Positions 1 through 8,297 of a DNA stretch of 55,264 nucleotides are shown here, piece by piece. The translations under genes and the position numbers were made by a program. Where the stretch lies: contig JAJFFB010000040.1 in NCBI GenBank assembly GCA_021776925.1, positions 1 to 55,264 of the forward strand, written 5' to 3'. How positions within the stretch are numbered: position 1 is the first letter of the stretch; every line of letters begins with the position of its first letter. Source of the DNA: Planctomycetota bacterium. GTDB taxonomy: Bacteria; Planctomycetota; UBA1135. A model generated the notes under the pieces. It was not told the DNA's origin. It ran no database searches and worked only from the letters and a program-made list of their open reading frames with translations.

Positions 1-1
1 C

Positions 2-406
2 GTGCACTTCCAGGTCGGGCTCGACCACCAGCAGGCGTGGTGGGGCCTGCGCATCGATCCCAGCGCCTGGTACGACCTCAACGTGCTCCTGAAACGGGCC
101 GAGGAGGGCCCGGGGCGCGCGCAGATCGTCGCTGCCTGCGCTGCGGCGCCTGGCTTCCATCTCGAGATCGACGGCGGCGGTACGCGGCCGATCGCACGGA
201 TGAGCGATCGCGACTGGCGCGATCTCGCAGGCAGCCTGCGGCCCGGGGAAAGCGGTCTCGAGGTGGTGCAGCGCCTGCCCGCAGCCGCGGCGGTGGCCGC
301 CGGTCAGGATCTGTTCGCTGGCGTCCGCGCCGATCTGCTGCGCCTGGTGCCCTTTTTCCACCTGGCGTGCTGGACCCTGGACTCGCCTTCTGGGGCCTCC
401 CTATGA
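2..406 (+). CDS. Unidentified protein, C-terminal part (5' end outside window)
   Basis: The reading frame is open from the first bases of the window and stops with TGA at 404-406, so only the last 130 or so residues are seen. I do not recognise the family. The visible part is soluble, with no membrane segment or signal. It has a Trp-rich start (QQAWWGLRIDPSAWYDL) and an amphipathic tail containing LLRLVPFFHLACW. Codon use is GC-rich at third positions, like the neighbours, which supports it as a real gene. The receptor gene starts 58 bases downstream on the same strand. Confidence 0.55.
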   Translation: MHFQVGLDHQQAWWGLRIDPSAWYDLNVLLKRAEEGPGRAQIVAACAAAPGFHLEIDGGGTRPIARMSDRDWRDLAGSLRPGESGLEVVQRLPAAAAVAAGQDLFAGVRADLLRLVPFFHLACWTLDSPSGASL

Positions 407-464
407 CCATGGTTTTTGGCGTTTTTTTCGAACCTCGGCTGCCTGATTCCGTTGTTTGGATTCC

Positions 465-2609
465 ATGATTCCCCCCAATCGCTGCCTGCGACCGGCTTGC
501 CCGGTTCTATTCCTTCTTTTTTTCCCACTGGTCCTGGCCACGGAATCCTCCGCCCAGCAGGACCTGGAAGAGATCGTCATCACCGCCAGCGGCGGTTTCG
601 AACAGGATCTTTTCGCCCTGCCGTGGTCGGCAGAAGTGCTCGGCGGTGACCGTTTGCGCGACACCAGCCGTACCTTTTCCGAGGCGCTCACCGGCCTGCC
701 CTCGGTGATGGTGCAGAAGACTGCCTACGGCATGTCTTCGCCCTACCTGCGCGGTTTGACCGGCTACCACAACGTGCTGCTGGTCGATGGGGTCCGCCTC
801 AATCACAGCGCCATGCGTTCCGGGCCGAATCAGTATTGGAGCACGGTCGACATGCTCGGCCTCGACCGGGTCGAGCTGCTGCGCGGGCCGCACGGGGTGA
901 TCTACGGTTCCGACGCGGTCGGCGGCGTGGTCCATGCGGTGGCGCCGCCGACTCGCTACTCGCTGCCCGGGGAGGGGGTGGCCGGGGGCGGCCGGGTCTA
1001 CGCTCGTTGGAGTGCGGCCGAGTCGAGTGCCACGCTGCGCTTTGAGGGCGAGATCCATGACCAGGACTGGAGCCTCCGGGTCGGCCAGACGCTGGCCACC
1101 TACGGCGATCTGCGCGGCGGCAGCGAGGTCGGCACCCAGGACGACACCGGTTACGACCTCGCCGCCACCGATCTGCACCTGGCGCGCCGCCTGGCCTCCG
1201 GCGCGGAGCTGGCACTGGGGGTGCAGAGCGTCAAGCTCGACGACGTGCCGCGCACCCACAAGACCTTGGCGGGGCTGGATTGGGAAGGCCTCAAACCGGG
1301 CAAGGAGTTGTTCCGGCGCCATGACCAGAAGCGCCGTCTGTACTACCTGCGCAGTTCGTGGCGCGACGCCGGCGGCTGGTCCGATCGCGCCGAGCTGACC
1401 CTGAGTCTGCATGAGCACGACGAGACCCGCGAGCGCATGAAGGCCAACGCTGACGGCACGTCCAAAGACGGCGATTTCCAGGGTTTCGGCATCAATGACC
1501 TCGGCCTCACCGCGCGCTTCGAGGCCGACGGTGGCTGGAACGACCGCTGGTCCTATGGCATCGAGCTGCACCGCGAGGGGGCCGACTCCTTCAAACGCAA
1601 GTTCGACGCCAATCGCGTCTTCACCAGCACGTCCATCCAGGGGCCGATCGCTGCCGACGCCCGCTACACCACGCTGGCCGCCTATCTGCAGGACGAGATC
1701 TTCTTCGACCACGCCTGGAGCCTGGTCTCGGGCCTGCGTTACACGCGCGTCGACGTCGACGTCGACCGCGTCGAAGATCCGGATTCCGGCCTGCCCACCG
1801 CCTTCAGCCGCGACTTCGACAGCGTGGTGGCTTCGCTGCGCGCGCTGTGGCGGCCTGCCGAGCGGCAGTCCTGGTTCGCCGGCCTGTCTCAGGGTTTTCG
1901 CGCTCCAAGTCTCTATGACCTGACCAGCCTCGACGAGACCAGCGTGATCGATACTCCCGATTTCAACCTCGAGCCGGAGCACTTCCTGCAGGCCGAACTC
2001 GGCGGCCGCGGTGAGGCCGGCGACTGGTCCTGGAACACCTCTCTCTATCAGACCTGGATCAGCGACATGATCGTGCGCTCGCCCGAGAACCCCACCGGCA
2101 GCGAGGTGCTCAAGGACAACGGCGACGGTTGGATTCGCGGACTCGAAGCGAGCCTAGCCTACGCCTGGAGCACCGACTGGAGCACCCAGCTGATGACTTC
2201 CTGGATGGACGGCGAGGTCGACCAGCGCCTGCCCGCGCCCGGTTTTGCCCGCGTGCGCCGACCGATCGACCGCCTGATGCCGCTGCAGGCCTACCTGACC
2301 ACGCGGTATGCGCCGCACGGATCACGCTGGTGGGCGGAAGCCTATTGGTGGCTGGTCGATGGCCAGTCTGACCTTTCGCTGCGCGACGAACGCGACACCA
2401 CGCGCATTCCGGATCGTGATGGCGATGGATTCGCCGACGGGACCCCGGGTTTCGCTATCCTCGGATTACGCGCAGGCTGGCAGTTCGGCCAGGCCTCCGC
2501 GTTGACCGTCGCGCTGGAAAACCTGGGTGACGTGGATTACCGCATCCATGGCTCCGGAGTGAACGGGGCAGGCCTCGACCTCGTTGTAGGTCTGGACCTC
2601 AGGTTTTGA
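465..2609 (+). CDS. TonB-dependent outer-membrane receptor
   Basis: This is an outer-membrane active transporter of about 714 residues. I chose ATG 465 over the upstream TTG 456 because it leads straight into a signal peptide (hydrophobic residues about 13-25, likely cleavage after SSA at 28-30). A TonB-box-like EEIVITA follows at 35-41, then a plug domain with LRGLTGYHNVLLVDGVRLN and the hallmark VELLRGPHGVIYGSDAVGG. A long beta-strand-rich barrel follows and the protein ends in Phe, as usual for porins and receptors. The stop is 3 bases from a tonB gene, so receptor and energy transducer are probably co-expressed. The ligand cannot be read from the sequence; the plug resembles the siderophore/cobalamin receptor class. 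Confidence 0.93.
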   Translation: MIPPNRCLRPACPVLFLLFFPLVLATESSAQQDLEEIVITASGGFEQDLFALPWSAEVLGGDRLRDTSRTFSEALTGLPSVMVQKTAYGMSSPYLRGLTGYHNVLLVDGVRLNHSAMRSGPNQYWSTVDMLGLDRVELLRGPHGVIYGSDAVGGVVHAVAPPTRYSLPGEGVAGGGRVYARWSAAESSATLRFEGEIHDQDWSLRVGQTLATYGDLRGGSEVGTQDDTGYDLAATDLHLARRLASGAELALGVQSVKLDDVPRTHKTLAGLDWEGLKPGKELFRRHDQKRRLYYLRSSWRDAGGWSDRAELTLSLHEHDETRERMKANADGTSKDGDFQGFGINDLGLTARFEADGGWNDRWSYGIELHREGADSFKRKFDANRVFTSTSIQGPIAADARYTTLAAYLQDEIFFDHAWSLVSGLRYTRVDVDVDRVEDPDSGLPTAFSRDFDSVVASLRALWRPAERQSWFAGLSQGFRAPSLYDLTSLDETSVIDTPDFNLEPEHFLQAELGGRGEAGDWSWNTSLYQTWISDMIVRSPENPTGSEVLKDNGDGWIRGLEASLAYAWSTDWSTQLMTSWMDGEVDQRLPAPGFARVRRPIDRLMPLQAYLTTRYAPHGSRWWAEAYWWLVDGQSDLSLRDERDTTRIPDRDGDGFADGTPGFAILGLRAGWQFGQASALTVALENLGDVDYRIHGSGVNGAGLDLVVGLDLRF

Positions 2610-2612
2610 TGA

Positions 2613-3347
2613 ATGGCTCAATCGAGGCGCTTCCTGGGCCCGCTACTGGGCTCGATGGGGCTCCATCTGCTGGCCGTCACCGCTCTGGTGGCCATGCCGT
2701 TGGTGCTGTGGTGGCGTTCTGGGCCGCGTGAGCCTCCGATCCTGGAGCTGAAACCGGCCCTCCAGGCGGTCCTTCCCGAGGCCGGACCGCCCGACGCGCC
2801 CGAGGTCGAAGTGGTGCCGCCAGAGGTGGTGCCGACCGAGGTGGTCGAGGTGCCGTTCCAGGACGACGCCTGGGAAGAAATCGAGAAATTGCCGCGGCCC
2901 CCGCTGCAGGCGTGGCCGAACCGTTCCAGCCTGCTGCTGGATCCCAATTCCTATCAGGAGCCGCAGCGCCCCCCGGGCCAGGCTGGCGCCCCGCCGCGTC
3001 CACTGCCGCTGCCCGTCACAACCCCACCTTCGCCTGCGCAGCCCCCAGAGACTGCTGCCGCAGCCACACTGCCGCAGCCGATCGGTCGTTATTGCCCGCC
3101 GCCACCCTATCCGCAGCTGGCTCTGCAGCGCGGCATCGAAGGGCGCGTGCGCGTGCGCGTTTCGGTGGCGCTGGACGGCACCGTCAACTGGGTGCGGCTG
3201 GAGGAGTCCTCCGGCCACGAGATTCTCGATCTCGCTGCCCTGGATGCGGTGCGTTACTGGCGTTTTGAACCGGCAACCGAAAATGGCCGGCCAGTGGTCG
3301 GGGAAGCGGTGATTCCGTTGCGCTTCCACCGCGTGCGGCGCGGCTAG
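2613..3347 (+). CDS. tonB: TonB-family energy transducer
   Basis: This 244-residue protein has one N-terminal membrane anchor (about residues 10-33), a long proline-rich linker (residues about 37-150, many PP, VPPE and LPLP stretches) that can span the periplasm, and a TonB C-terminal domain. The domain is recognisable from YPQLALQRGIEGRVRVRVSV, then LDLAALDAVRYWRFEPA and a final VIPLRF. It couples inner-membrane proton motive force to the receptor encoded 3 bases upstream. No exbB or exbD lies in the window, so the motor must be encoded elsewhere. Dedicated receptor-TonB pairs are common in organisms with many receptors. Confidence 0.88.
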   Translation: MAQSRRFLGPLLGSMGLHLLAVTALVAMPLVLWWRSGPREPPILELKPALQAVLPEAGPPDAPEVEVVPPEVVPTEVVEVPFQDDAWEEIEKLPRPPLQAWPNRSSLLLDPNSYQEPQRPPGQAGAPPRPLPLPVTTPPSPAQPPETAAAATLPQPIGRYCPPPPYPQLALQRGIEGRVRVRVSVALDGTVNWVRLEESSGHEILDLAALDAVRYWRFEPATENGRPVVGEAVIPLRFHRVRRG

Positions 3348-3358
3348 AATCCGGCCCC

Positions 3359-4483
3359 ATGGCGGTGCCTTTTTTTGACATCCAGTATCTGCTGGACGAG
3401 CGTCGGCGCGGCGAACTCCTGCGTCGCTGGCAAGAGATTCTGGTCCACGGACGTTTCGTCAACGGCCCCGAAATCGGCGAACTTGAAGCCAGTCTGAGCG
3501 AGTTCCTCGGCGTCGAGCACGTGGTCGCCTGTTCCAACGGCTCCGACGCGCTGGTGCTGGCCTTGCGCGCCGCCGGCGTCGGACCCGGCGACGAGGTGGT
3601 GGTGCCGTCCTTCACCTTCTTTGCCACCGCAGGAGCGGTTTCCCGGATCGGCGCGATTCCGGTGTTCGCCGACGTCGACCTGGACACCTTTCTGCTCAGC
3701 CCCGAGGCGCTGGCGGCCAAGACCAGTGCGGCGACCAAGGCGGTGTTGCCGGTCCATCTTTACGGCCGTCCGGCGGGCTGCGCCGAGTTGCGTGCGGTGG
3801 CCGAGGAAGCCGCCGGCCACCCGGTGCAGGTGATCGAAGACGCCGCGCAGGCGGTCGGCGCCGTGCATCCTGACGGGCCGTGCGGTGCTCTGGGGGACAC
3901 CGCCGCCTTCTCCTGTTTCCCCACCAAGAACCTGCCCGCCGCGGGCGACGCCGGCTTCGTGACCACTCGCGATGGCGAGCGCGCGGCGCACCTGCGGCGG
4001 CTGCGGGAGCATGGGGGGGGGCGGCAGTACTATCACGACGAGGTCGGCTACAACTTCCGCCACGACAGTCTGCAGGCTGCGGCGCTGCTGGTGTTCCTGC
4101 CCGATCTGCTGCAGTGGAATGCCGCCCGCGAAGAAGGGGCCCAGCACTACGACCAGCTGCTGGCCGAGGCCGCGCTGGGGGAACAGGTGCGCCCCCCGGA
4201 ACTGGTGCCGGGACACGTCTACCACCAATACGTTTTGCGCTGCCAAGGTCGTGACGCGCTGCGCGACCATCTGCAGCAGGCCGGGATCGGCTGCGCGATC
4301 TACTATCCCTTGCCTTTGCACCTGCAGCCTTGCTTCGCTGAGCTGGGTGGTGCGCCTGGGCAGCTGCCGGGAGCCGAGGCCGCTGCAGCTGAAGTGCTCG
4401 CCCTGCCGATCTACCCGGGGGTGACCGCGTTGCAGCGCGAAGAGGTCGTGGACAGGATTGCGGGCTTCTACCGCAACGGCTAG
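3359..4483 (+). CDS. DegT/DnrJ/EryC1/StrS-family PLP aminotransferase
   Basis: A sugar-aminotransferase family enzyme of 374 residues that transfers an amino group to a nucleotide keto-sugar using PLP. The family signatures are in order: SNGSDALVLALRAAG (cofactor phosphate site, about 59-73), VPSFTFFATAGAV (82-94), the DAAQA aspartate region near 161, and the Schiff-base lysine K190 in CFPTKNLPAAGDAGF. Length is typical. It may serve O-antigen or other surface amino sugars; no other nucleotide-sugar gene is adjacent, so the substrate is unknown. Codons at 4013-4021 run through nine consecutive G, a slippage-prone tract. The stop codon TAG shares the palindrome CTAG (4480-4483) with the stop of the convergent HPt gene. 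Confidence 0.92.
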   Translation: MAVPFFDIQYLLDERRRGELLRRWQEILVHGRFVNGPEIGELEASLSEFLGVEHVVACSNGSDALVLALRAAGVGPGDEVVVPSFTFFATAGAVSRIGAIPVFADVDLDTFLLSPEALAAKTSAATKAVLPVHLYGRPAGCAELRAVAEEAAGHPVQVIEDAAQAVGAVHPDGPCGALGDTAAFSCFPTKNLPAAGDAGFVTTRDGERAAHLRRLREHGGGRQYYHDEVGYNFRHDSLQAAALLVFLPDLLQWNAAREEGAQHYDQLLAEAALGEQVRPPELVPGHVYHQYVLRCQGRDALRDHLQQAGIGCAIYYPLPLHLQPCFAELGGAPGQLPGAEAAAAEVLALPIYPGVTALQREEVVDRIAGFYRNG

Positions 4484-4842
4484 CTGCCGAGCAGGCCGTT
4501 TTCGCTCAGCCACTGACGTAGGTTGGCGAGTTCCTGTTCCAATTGGTCCACCAGCTGGTCGGCACCGTCGAGGCTTTCGTTGCGGGCCTGGGCTTCCAGC
4601 GTGCGGGCGACGCTTTCGACGCCGATGGCGCCGAGGCTGGCGCTACTGCCCTTGATGGCGTGGGCGGCGTGGTCGACTTCTGAGCAGGAGGCTCCGGCGA
4701 CGCCGGCGCGCAGGCTCTGGATCCGCGGGGGAAGTTCCTCGAAGAACTCGTCGAAGAGTTCTTTGACGTCTTCCAGGGCGCCGAAGAGTTCGACCAATTC
4801 GTCCAATTTGGACTGATCGACGGGGGAGGTAGGAGAGGTCAT
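4480..4842 (-). CDS. Histidine phosphotransfer (HPt) domain protein
   Basis: This 120-residue stand-alone HPt module relays phosphoryl groups in multistep two-component signalling. The active-site motif HAIKGSSASLGA places the phosphorylatable histidine at H61, followed by the conserved KGSS. The protein is otherwise helical and acidic (DEFFEELPP, LVDQLEQELANLRQWL), as expected for the four-helix bundle. There is no kinase or receiver gene nearby, so its partners are encoded elsewhere. It is convergent with the aminotransferase gene and overlaps it by 4 bases. An inverted repeat lies 52-75 bases upstream of its start. Confidence 0.85.
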   Translation of the reverse strand: MTSPTSPVDQSKLDELVELFGALEDVKELFDEFFEELPPRIQSLRAGVAGASCSEVDHAAHAIKGSSASLGAIGVESVARTLEAQARNESLDGADQLVDQLEQELANLRQWLSENGLLGS

Positions 4843-4893
4843 GGCTGCATCAGTGGCAGCTTTCTGTCGTCCTGTCCGCGCCGTTTCCTGTAG

Positions 4894-4917
4894 TCAGACG
4901 GGACAATTTTCGTCTGA
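4894..4917. promoter_or_regulatory. Inverted repeat upstream of the HPt gene, possible operator
   Basis: TCAGACG at 4894-4900 is repeated inverted as CGTCTGA at 4911-4917, separated by 10 AT-richer bases. The site lies 52 bases upstream of the HPt start in an otherwise gene-free 135-base gap. Spacing and symmetry would suit a dimeric regulator or an RNA hairpin; nothing in the window identifies the binder. Confidence 0.3.
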
Positions 4918-4977
4918 TAGGTGGCCTCAAGGGCACTTTGTACCGTTTTGAGACAGGGGCGGCCCGATCGCGCCCGG

Positions 4978-5130
4978 TCAGCGGCGCCGTGGCTGAACGG
5001 CGCCGCCGCGCAGCAGCTTGCGCAGACACCACAGGTTGACGGCCACCAGCACCACCCAGGTGGCAATGGTCACCGACGTGCCGAGGGAGTTGAGCGTGGC
5101 GGGCGGGTCGGTGTTCTGGAGCAGGATCAC
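4978..5130 (-). CDS. Small single-pass membrane protein, hypothetical
   Basis: A 50-residue open frame from GTG 5130 to the TGA at 4978-4980. Residues 16-36 (LGTSVTIATWVVLVAVNLWCL) form one clear transmembrane segment, followed by a basic tail RKLLRGG...RRR. By the positive-inside rule the C-terminus would be cytoplasmic. The frame continues upstream but loses protein-like character, so I prefer this short version. It is not a family I recognise. It is divergent from the DUF669-like gene 145 bases away. Confidence is moderate because evidence is limited to the hydrophobic pattern. Confidence 0.45.
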   Translation of the reverse strand: MILLQNTDPPATLNSLGTSVTIATWVVLVAVNLWCLRKLLRGGAVQPRRR

Positions 5131-5275
5131 GGGGCCGGGCGGAGGGCGAGGGCTGTGAGCGGAAGCGGTTTCCTGGCAGAGGCTTCCAAGGGAATGTTGT
5201 ATGGGAATGGCAACGCCGATTGCAAGCGATGTCACCTTGCATTTGGAATTGCGTCTGAATTCCTGAGGCATTTAC

Positions 5276-5707
5276 ATGAAGATCGACTTCAACGAAATCG
5301 GAGACATCCAAGACCTGCGTTCCATCCCCGCCGGGGTCTACCCGTGCTACGTGGCTGAAGTGCGCGAGAGCCAAAGTCCGTCCGGGCACACCCGCTGGGG
5401 TCTGCGCTGGGAGGTGGGAGCAGGCGATTACCTCGGGCGCACCGCGTGCTGGGATTCGCTGCATTGGTCGGAGCGTGGCCTGCCCAGGGTCAAGTTCGTG
5501 CTCACCGTGCTCGGCTTCCCATCGGATGGCCGCCTGGAAGTGCGCCCCGAAGAACTGCAGGGCCGCCGTGCACTGGTCACGGTTGAATCCGAAGAACGCG
5601 AAGATCCCTCCACCTGCATTCGTCGGATCAGCAATCGGGTGCCCTTCGCCGGCTACTCGCTGCTCAAAGAGGCGGAGGAAAGCGTCCCCACGGCCAAACC
5701 CGCATGA
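5276..5707 (+). CDS. DUF669-like protein (phage-type replication/SSB-like)
   Basis: A 143-residue soluble protein. The N-terminal MKIDFNEIGDIQDLRSIPAG and the pattern PAGVYPCYVAEVRES...GHTRWGLRWEVGAGDYLGR match what I know of DUF669, small OB-fold-like proteins found mostly in phage replication modules. The ending NRVPFAGYSLL also fits that family. It precedes a deaminase-fold protein and DNA ligase on the same strand, so a role in DNA metabolism is plausible but inferred. There are no phage structural or integrase genes around it, so it may be a domesticated chromosomal copy. ATG 5276 is the natural start, directly before the conserved N-terminus. Confidence 0.6.
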   Translation: MKIDFNEIGDIQDLRSIPAGVYPCYVAEVRESQSPSGHTRWGLRWEVGAGDYLGRTACWDSLHWSERGLPRVKFVLTVLGFPSDGRLEVRPEELQGRRALVTVESEEREDPSTCIRRISNRVPFAGYSLLKEAEESVPTAKPA

Positions 5708-5756
5708 GCGCGCACGGCCACAGGGACTTCCTTGGGCGAGGCTATCCTGGTACACC

Positions 5757-6140
5757 ATGGATGATCGCAACCTCGTCGCTGTGGCCGAACAGGCGGCCGC
5801 GACTTCGCGCGTGGCTACCGGCCCGATCGCTGGCTGCACCATTCTCGCCGACGACGGCCGGGTGTTCCTCGGCTGCCTGATCGAATACGCCGATCCGGAA
5901 CTCAATCAGGATCCGATCGCCAATGGGCTGGCCGCCGGTCTGGTGCAGGGCATGCGCAAGGTGCAGCGCATCGGCTACTACAGTCCCACGGGCGGCAGCC
6001 TGCCCTCGGTGCCGGTGGTGACCTTGCGCCGCCTGCAGGAATTGGGCACCCCCGACCTCGAGGTGTTGTTCTCACCCGGAAGCGGGCGCGTGGTCCAGCG
6101 CAGTCTGGGCGAAATGCTGGCCGAGGTGGGAGCCTCCTGA
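5757..6140 (+). CDS. Cytidine-deaminase-fold protein lacking all catalytic residues
   Basis: This 127-residue protein aligns by eye along the whole length of bacterial cytidine deaminase: AGCTILADDGRVFLGCLIEYA (25-45) corresponds to the VGAAL-TxDGxVYxGCNIENA strand-turn-strand. The expected CAE zinc/proton-shuttle motif is DPI (52-54). The expected PCGxC motif is PSVPV (83-87). The C-terminal SLGEMLAEV matches the family's LLP region. Both cysteine pairs and the glutamate are gone, so it cannot bind zinc as a deaminase does. A structural or ligand-binding role is the likeliest alternative. It ends 4 bases before ligA and is probably co-transcribed with it. ATG 5757 is chosen because homology starts right after it. 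Confidence 0.6.
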   Translation: MDDRNLVAVAEQAAATSRVATGPIAGCTILADDGRVFLGCLIEYADPELNQDPIANGLAAGLVQGMRKVQRIGYYSPTGGSLPSVPVVTLRRLQELGTPDLEVLFSPGSGRVVQRSLGEMLAEVGAS

Positions 6141-6144
6141 GCCG

Positions 6145-8202
6145 TTGGGTCGGGGGGCGCAGGACTCCGAATACCAGGCCCTGTTGGTGCGCCTGCGCGA
6201 ACTCGACCGGGCCTATTACGTCGAGGCCCGGCCGCTGGCCGCTGATGCCGAGTACGACCGCCTGTTCCGCCGCCTGCAGGAGCTGGAAAAACTGCATCCG
6301 GACTGGGTGCAGCCGGACTCTCCCTCGCAGCGCGTCGGCGCGCCGCTGCCCGAAGGCACCCGATTCGCCCGGGTAGAGCACGCGGTGCCGATGATCTCCA
6401 TTCAATCGCTGTTCTCGGCCGCCGAGGTCGAGGAGTTCGAGGAGCGGGTGCGGCGCGGTCTGGCCGGCGAGACCGGCGAGGAGCCGCAATTCGCCTGCGA
6501 ACCCAAATGGGATGGGGTGTCTGCGGCCCTGACCTATCACGAGGGTTTGCTGACCCAGGGGCTGTCCCGCGGCGACGGCCAGGCCGGAGAAGACCTTACC
6601 TCCAATCTGCGGGCGGTGCGCGGCATTCCCCTGCGCCTGGCCGCCGCGGCGCCGCCGGCCCTGGTCGAGGTGCGCGGCGAGGTGATGATGAGCCTGACCG
6701 GCTTCGAGGCGTTGAATCAGCGCATGCTTGAACTCGGCGAGGCGCCCTTCGCCAATCCGCGCAATTCCACCGCGGGAACCCTCAAGCGTCTGGACCCAGC
6801 CGTCGTCGCCAGTCGCGATCTGCGCTTCATGGCCTTCGAGATCGCCCGCTATGAGGGTGCTGCATCGCAGCCAGAACAGGAGCCGCGCAGCCACCACGAT
6901 GCAATCCGAGCCCTGAAGAATTGGGGCTTTGCGGTGTCACCGCACCATGATCTGGTGGCCGAAAGCGCCGGCATGGTCGCTTTTCACCAGCGCCTCGAGG
7001 AACAACGCGACGCCCTCGACTTCGAAATGGACGGGGTGGTGTTCAAGGTTGATTCTCTTGAACACCGGCGTTTGCTGGGCACCCGTGCGCGCACCCCGCG
7101 ATGGGCTTGCGCCTACAAGTTTGCACCGCGCGAAGAGTCGACCCGCCTGCTCGAGATCGAGATTCAGGTCGGGCGGACCGGGCGCCTGACCCCGCGTGCG
7201 CGCCTGGAGGCGGTGCAACTGGGTGGGACCACGGTCCAATACGCAACCCTGCATAACGCCAAGTACGTCCATGATCTGGACATCCGCGTCGGCGACCAGG
7301 TCATGGTGCGGCGCGCCGGCGACGTGATCCCGCAGATCGTCGGGCCGCTGAAGGAGCGTCGCGACGGCAGCGAAAAGGTCTTCCGCTGGCCGCGTCGCTG
7401 CCCCTCTTGCCACAGTCAGGCCGAAACGCGTGGCGAGCATCGCTACTGCCCCAACATGGACTGCCCGGCCCAGATGCAGCGGCGGGTGCTGCACCTGGCC
7501 TCGCGCAACGCGCTGCAGATCGAGGGCCTGGGCGACAAGGCGGTGGCCCAGTTCGCCGAGGCCGGCCTTTTGCACAGGGTCGAAGACCTATTCCAACTCG
7601 ACTACACGCGCATTGCTGCTCTTGAGCGCTGGGGCGAGAAATCGATCGAGGCCTTGCGCCACCAGATCGACGCCGCACGCGCGCCGGATCTGCCGCGTTT
7701 CCTCTTTGGTCTCGGAATCCGCGAGGTCGGTCTCGAGACCGCGCGTGCGCTGGCGCTGAAATTCCGCAGCCTCGCCGGCGTGGTCGCGGCCGCACAATCC
7801 GCTGACGCGGTCGAACGCCTTTCTGCGGTTGAGGGCATCGGTCCCGAGGTCGCCGCCTCGCTGATCGCCTTCTTCGCCGAACAGCGCAACCTCGACGCTC
7901 TGAAGCGGATGGCCGAATACGGATTGCGCCCGTTAGAGCTCGCCGAAGAGCGGGGCCCGGTCACAGCGGTGGTCGGGATCGCTGGACTCAGTTTCGTCCT
8001 GACCGGCGCTCTTTCGCGCCCTCGCGGCGATTTCAAACAGCGCATCGAAGCCGCCGGCGGCAAGGTCGTGTCCTCGATCTCCAAGAAAACCGATTTCCTG
8101 GTAGCGGGTGACAACCCGGGCTCCAAGTTGGGCAAAGCCAACGATCTTGGGGTGGAAGTCCTCAGCGAAGAAGGCCTTCTGCAGCGCCTCGATCCGAGCT
8201 GA
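6145..8202 (+). CDS. ligA: NAD-dependent DNA ligase LigA
   Basis: Seals nicks in duplex DNA using NAD+; essential in replication and repair. At 685 residues it has the usual length and domain order. Domain Ia has YYVEARPLAADAEYDRL (NAD-binding). The adenylation lysine is K121 in EPKWDGVS, where Trp replaces the usual Leu/Ile of KxDG. The OB fold follows, then a four-Cys zinc finger (C419, C422, C435, C440), HhH repeats around GIREVGLETA and SAVEGIGPEVAASL, and a C-terminal BRCT domain from about 610. The start is TTG 6145, the only start codon before the conserved domain Ia, only 4 bases after the deaminase-like gene. Confidence 0.95.
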   Translation: MGRGAQDSEYQALLVRLRELDRAYYVEARPLAADAEYDRLFRRLQELEKLHPDWVQPDSPSQRVGAPLPEGTRFARVEHAVPMISIQSLFSAAEVEEFEERVRRGLAGETGEEPQFACEPKWDGVSAALTYHEGLLTQGLSRGDGQAGEDLTSNLRAVRGIPLRLAAAAPPALVEVRGEVMMSLTGFEALNQRMLELGEAPFANPRNSTAGTLKRLDPAVVASRDLRFMAFEIARYEGAASQPEQEPRSHHDAIRALKNWGFAVSPHHDLVAESAGMVAFHQRLEEQRDALDFEMDGVVFKVDSLEHRRLLGTRARTPRWACAYKFAPREESTRLLEIEIQVGRTGRLTPRARLEAVQLGGTTVQYATLHNAKYVHDLDIRVGDQVMVRRAGDVIPQIVGPLKERRDGSEKVFRWPRRCPSCHSQAETRGEHRYCPNMDCPAQMQRRVLHLASRNALQIEGLGDKAVAQFAEAGLLHRVEDLFQLDYTRIAALERWGEKSIEALRHQIDAARAPDLPRFLFGLGIREVGLETARALALKFRSLAGVVAAAQSADAVERLSAVEGIGPEVAASLIAFFAEQRNLDALKRMAEYGLRPLELAEERGPVTAVVGIAGLSFVLTGALSRPRGDFKQRIEAAGGKVVSSISKKTDFLVAGDNPGSKLGKANDLGVEVLSEEGLLQRLDPS

Positions 8203-8232
8203 ACCTGTGCACGCCGGTGAGCGCGAGGCCCG

Positions 8233-8263
8233 AGGTTGCCGGAGATTTCTCAGCAGGCAACTT
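8233..8263 (+). terminator. Possible ligA hairpin terminator or operator ahead of the trp promoter
   Basis: AGGTTGCC (8233-8240) can pair with GGCAACTT (8256-8263, one G-T pair), with a short inner GAGA/TCTC stem. There is no T-run after it. It overlaps the first bases of the proposed trp -35 box, so it could instead be an operator. Confidence 0.3.
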
Positions 8264-8288
8264 GCAATACCAGAATCCGGGCTATACT
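8262..8288 (+). promoter_or_regulatory. Predicted trp operon promoter (sigma70-like)
   Basis: TTGCAA at 8262-8267 and TATACT at 8283-8288 resemble -35 and -10 boxes with a 15-base spacer, a little short. Transcription would start near 8294-8296, just 2-4 bases before the ATG of the Trp leader peptide, so the leader mRNA would be nearly leaderless. No other promoter-like pair is closer to the attenuator. Confidence 0.45.
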
Positions 8289-8297
8289 TGCCTCGTC

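Noticed and set aside
407..464. Cobalamin or other riboswitch ahead of the TonB receptor
   Set aside because: The gap is only 58 bases, too short for a cobalamin aptamer, and no conserved element is visible.
507..1982. 491-codon open frame on the minus strand
   Set aside because: It is fully antisense to the TonB receptor, whose protein motifs are clear; the minus frame has no recognisable motif and is due to GC-rich codon bias.
4850..5905. 351-codon minus-strand frame
   Set aside because: It runs antisense through the DUF669-like and deaminase-like genes. Composition is Arg/Ser/Pro-rich filler.
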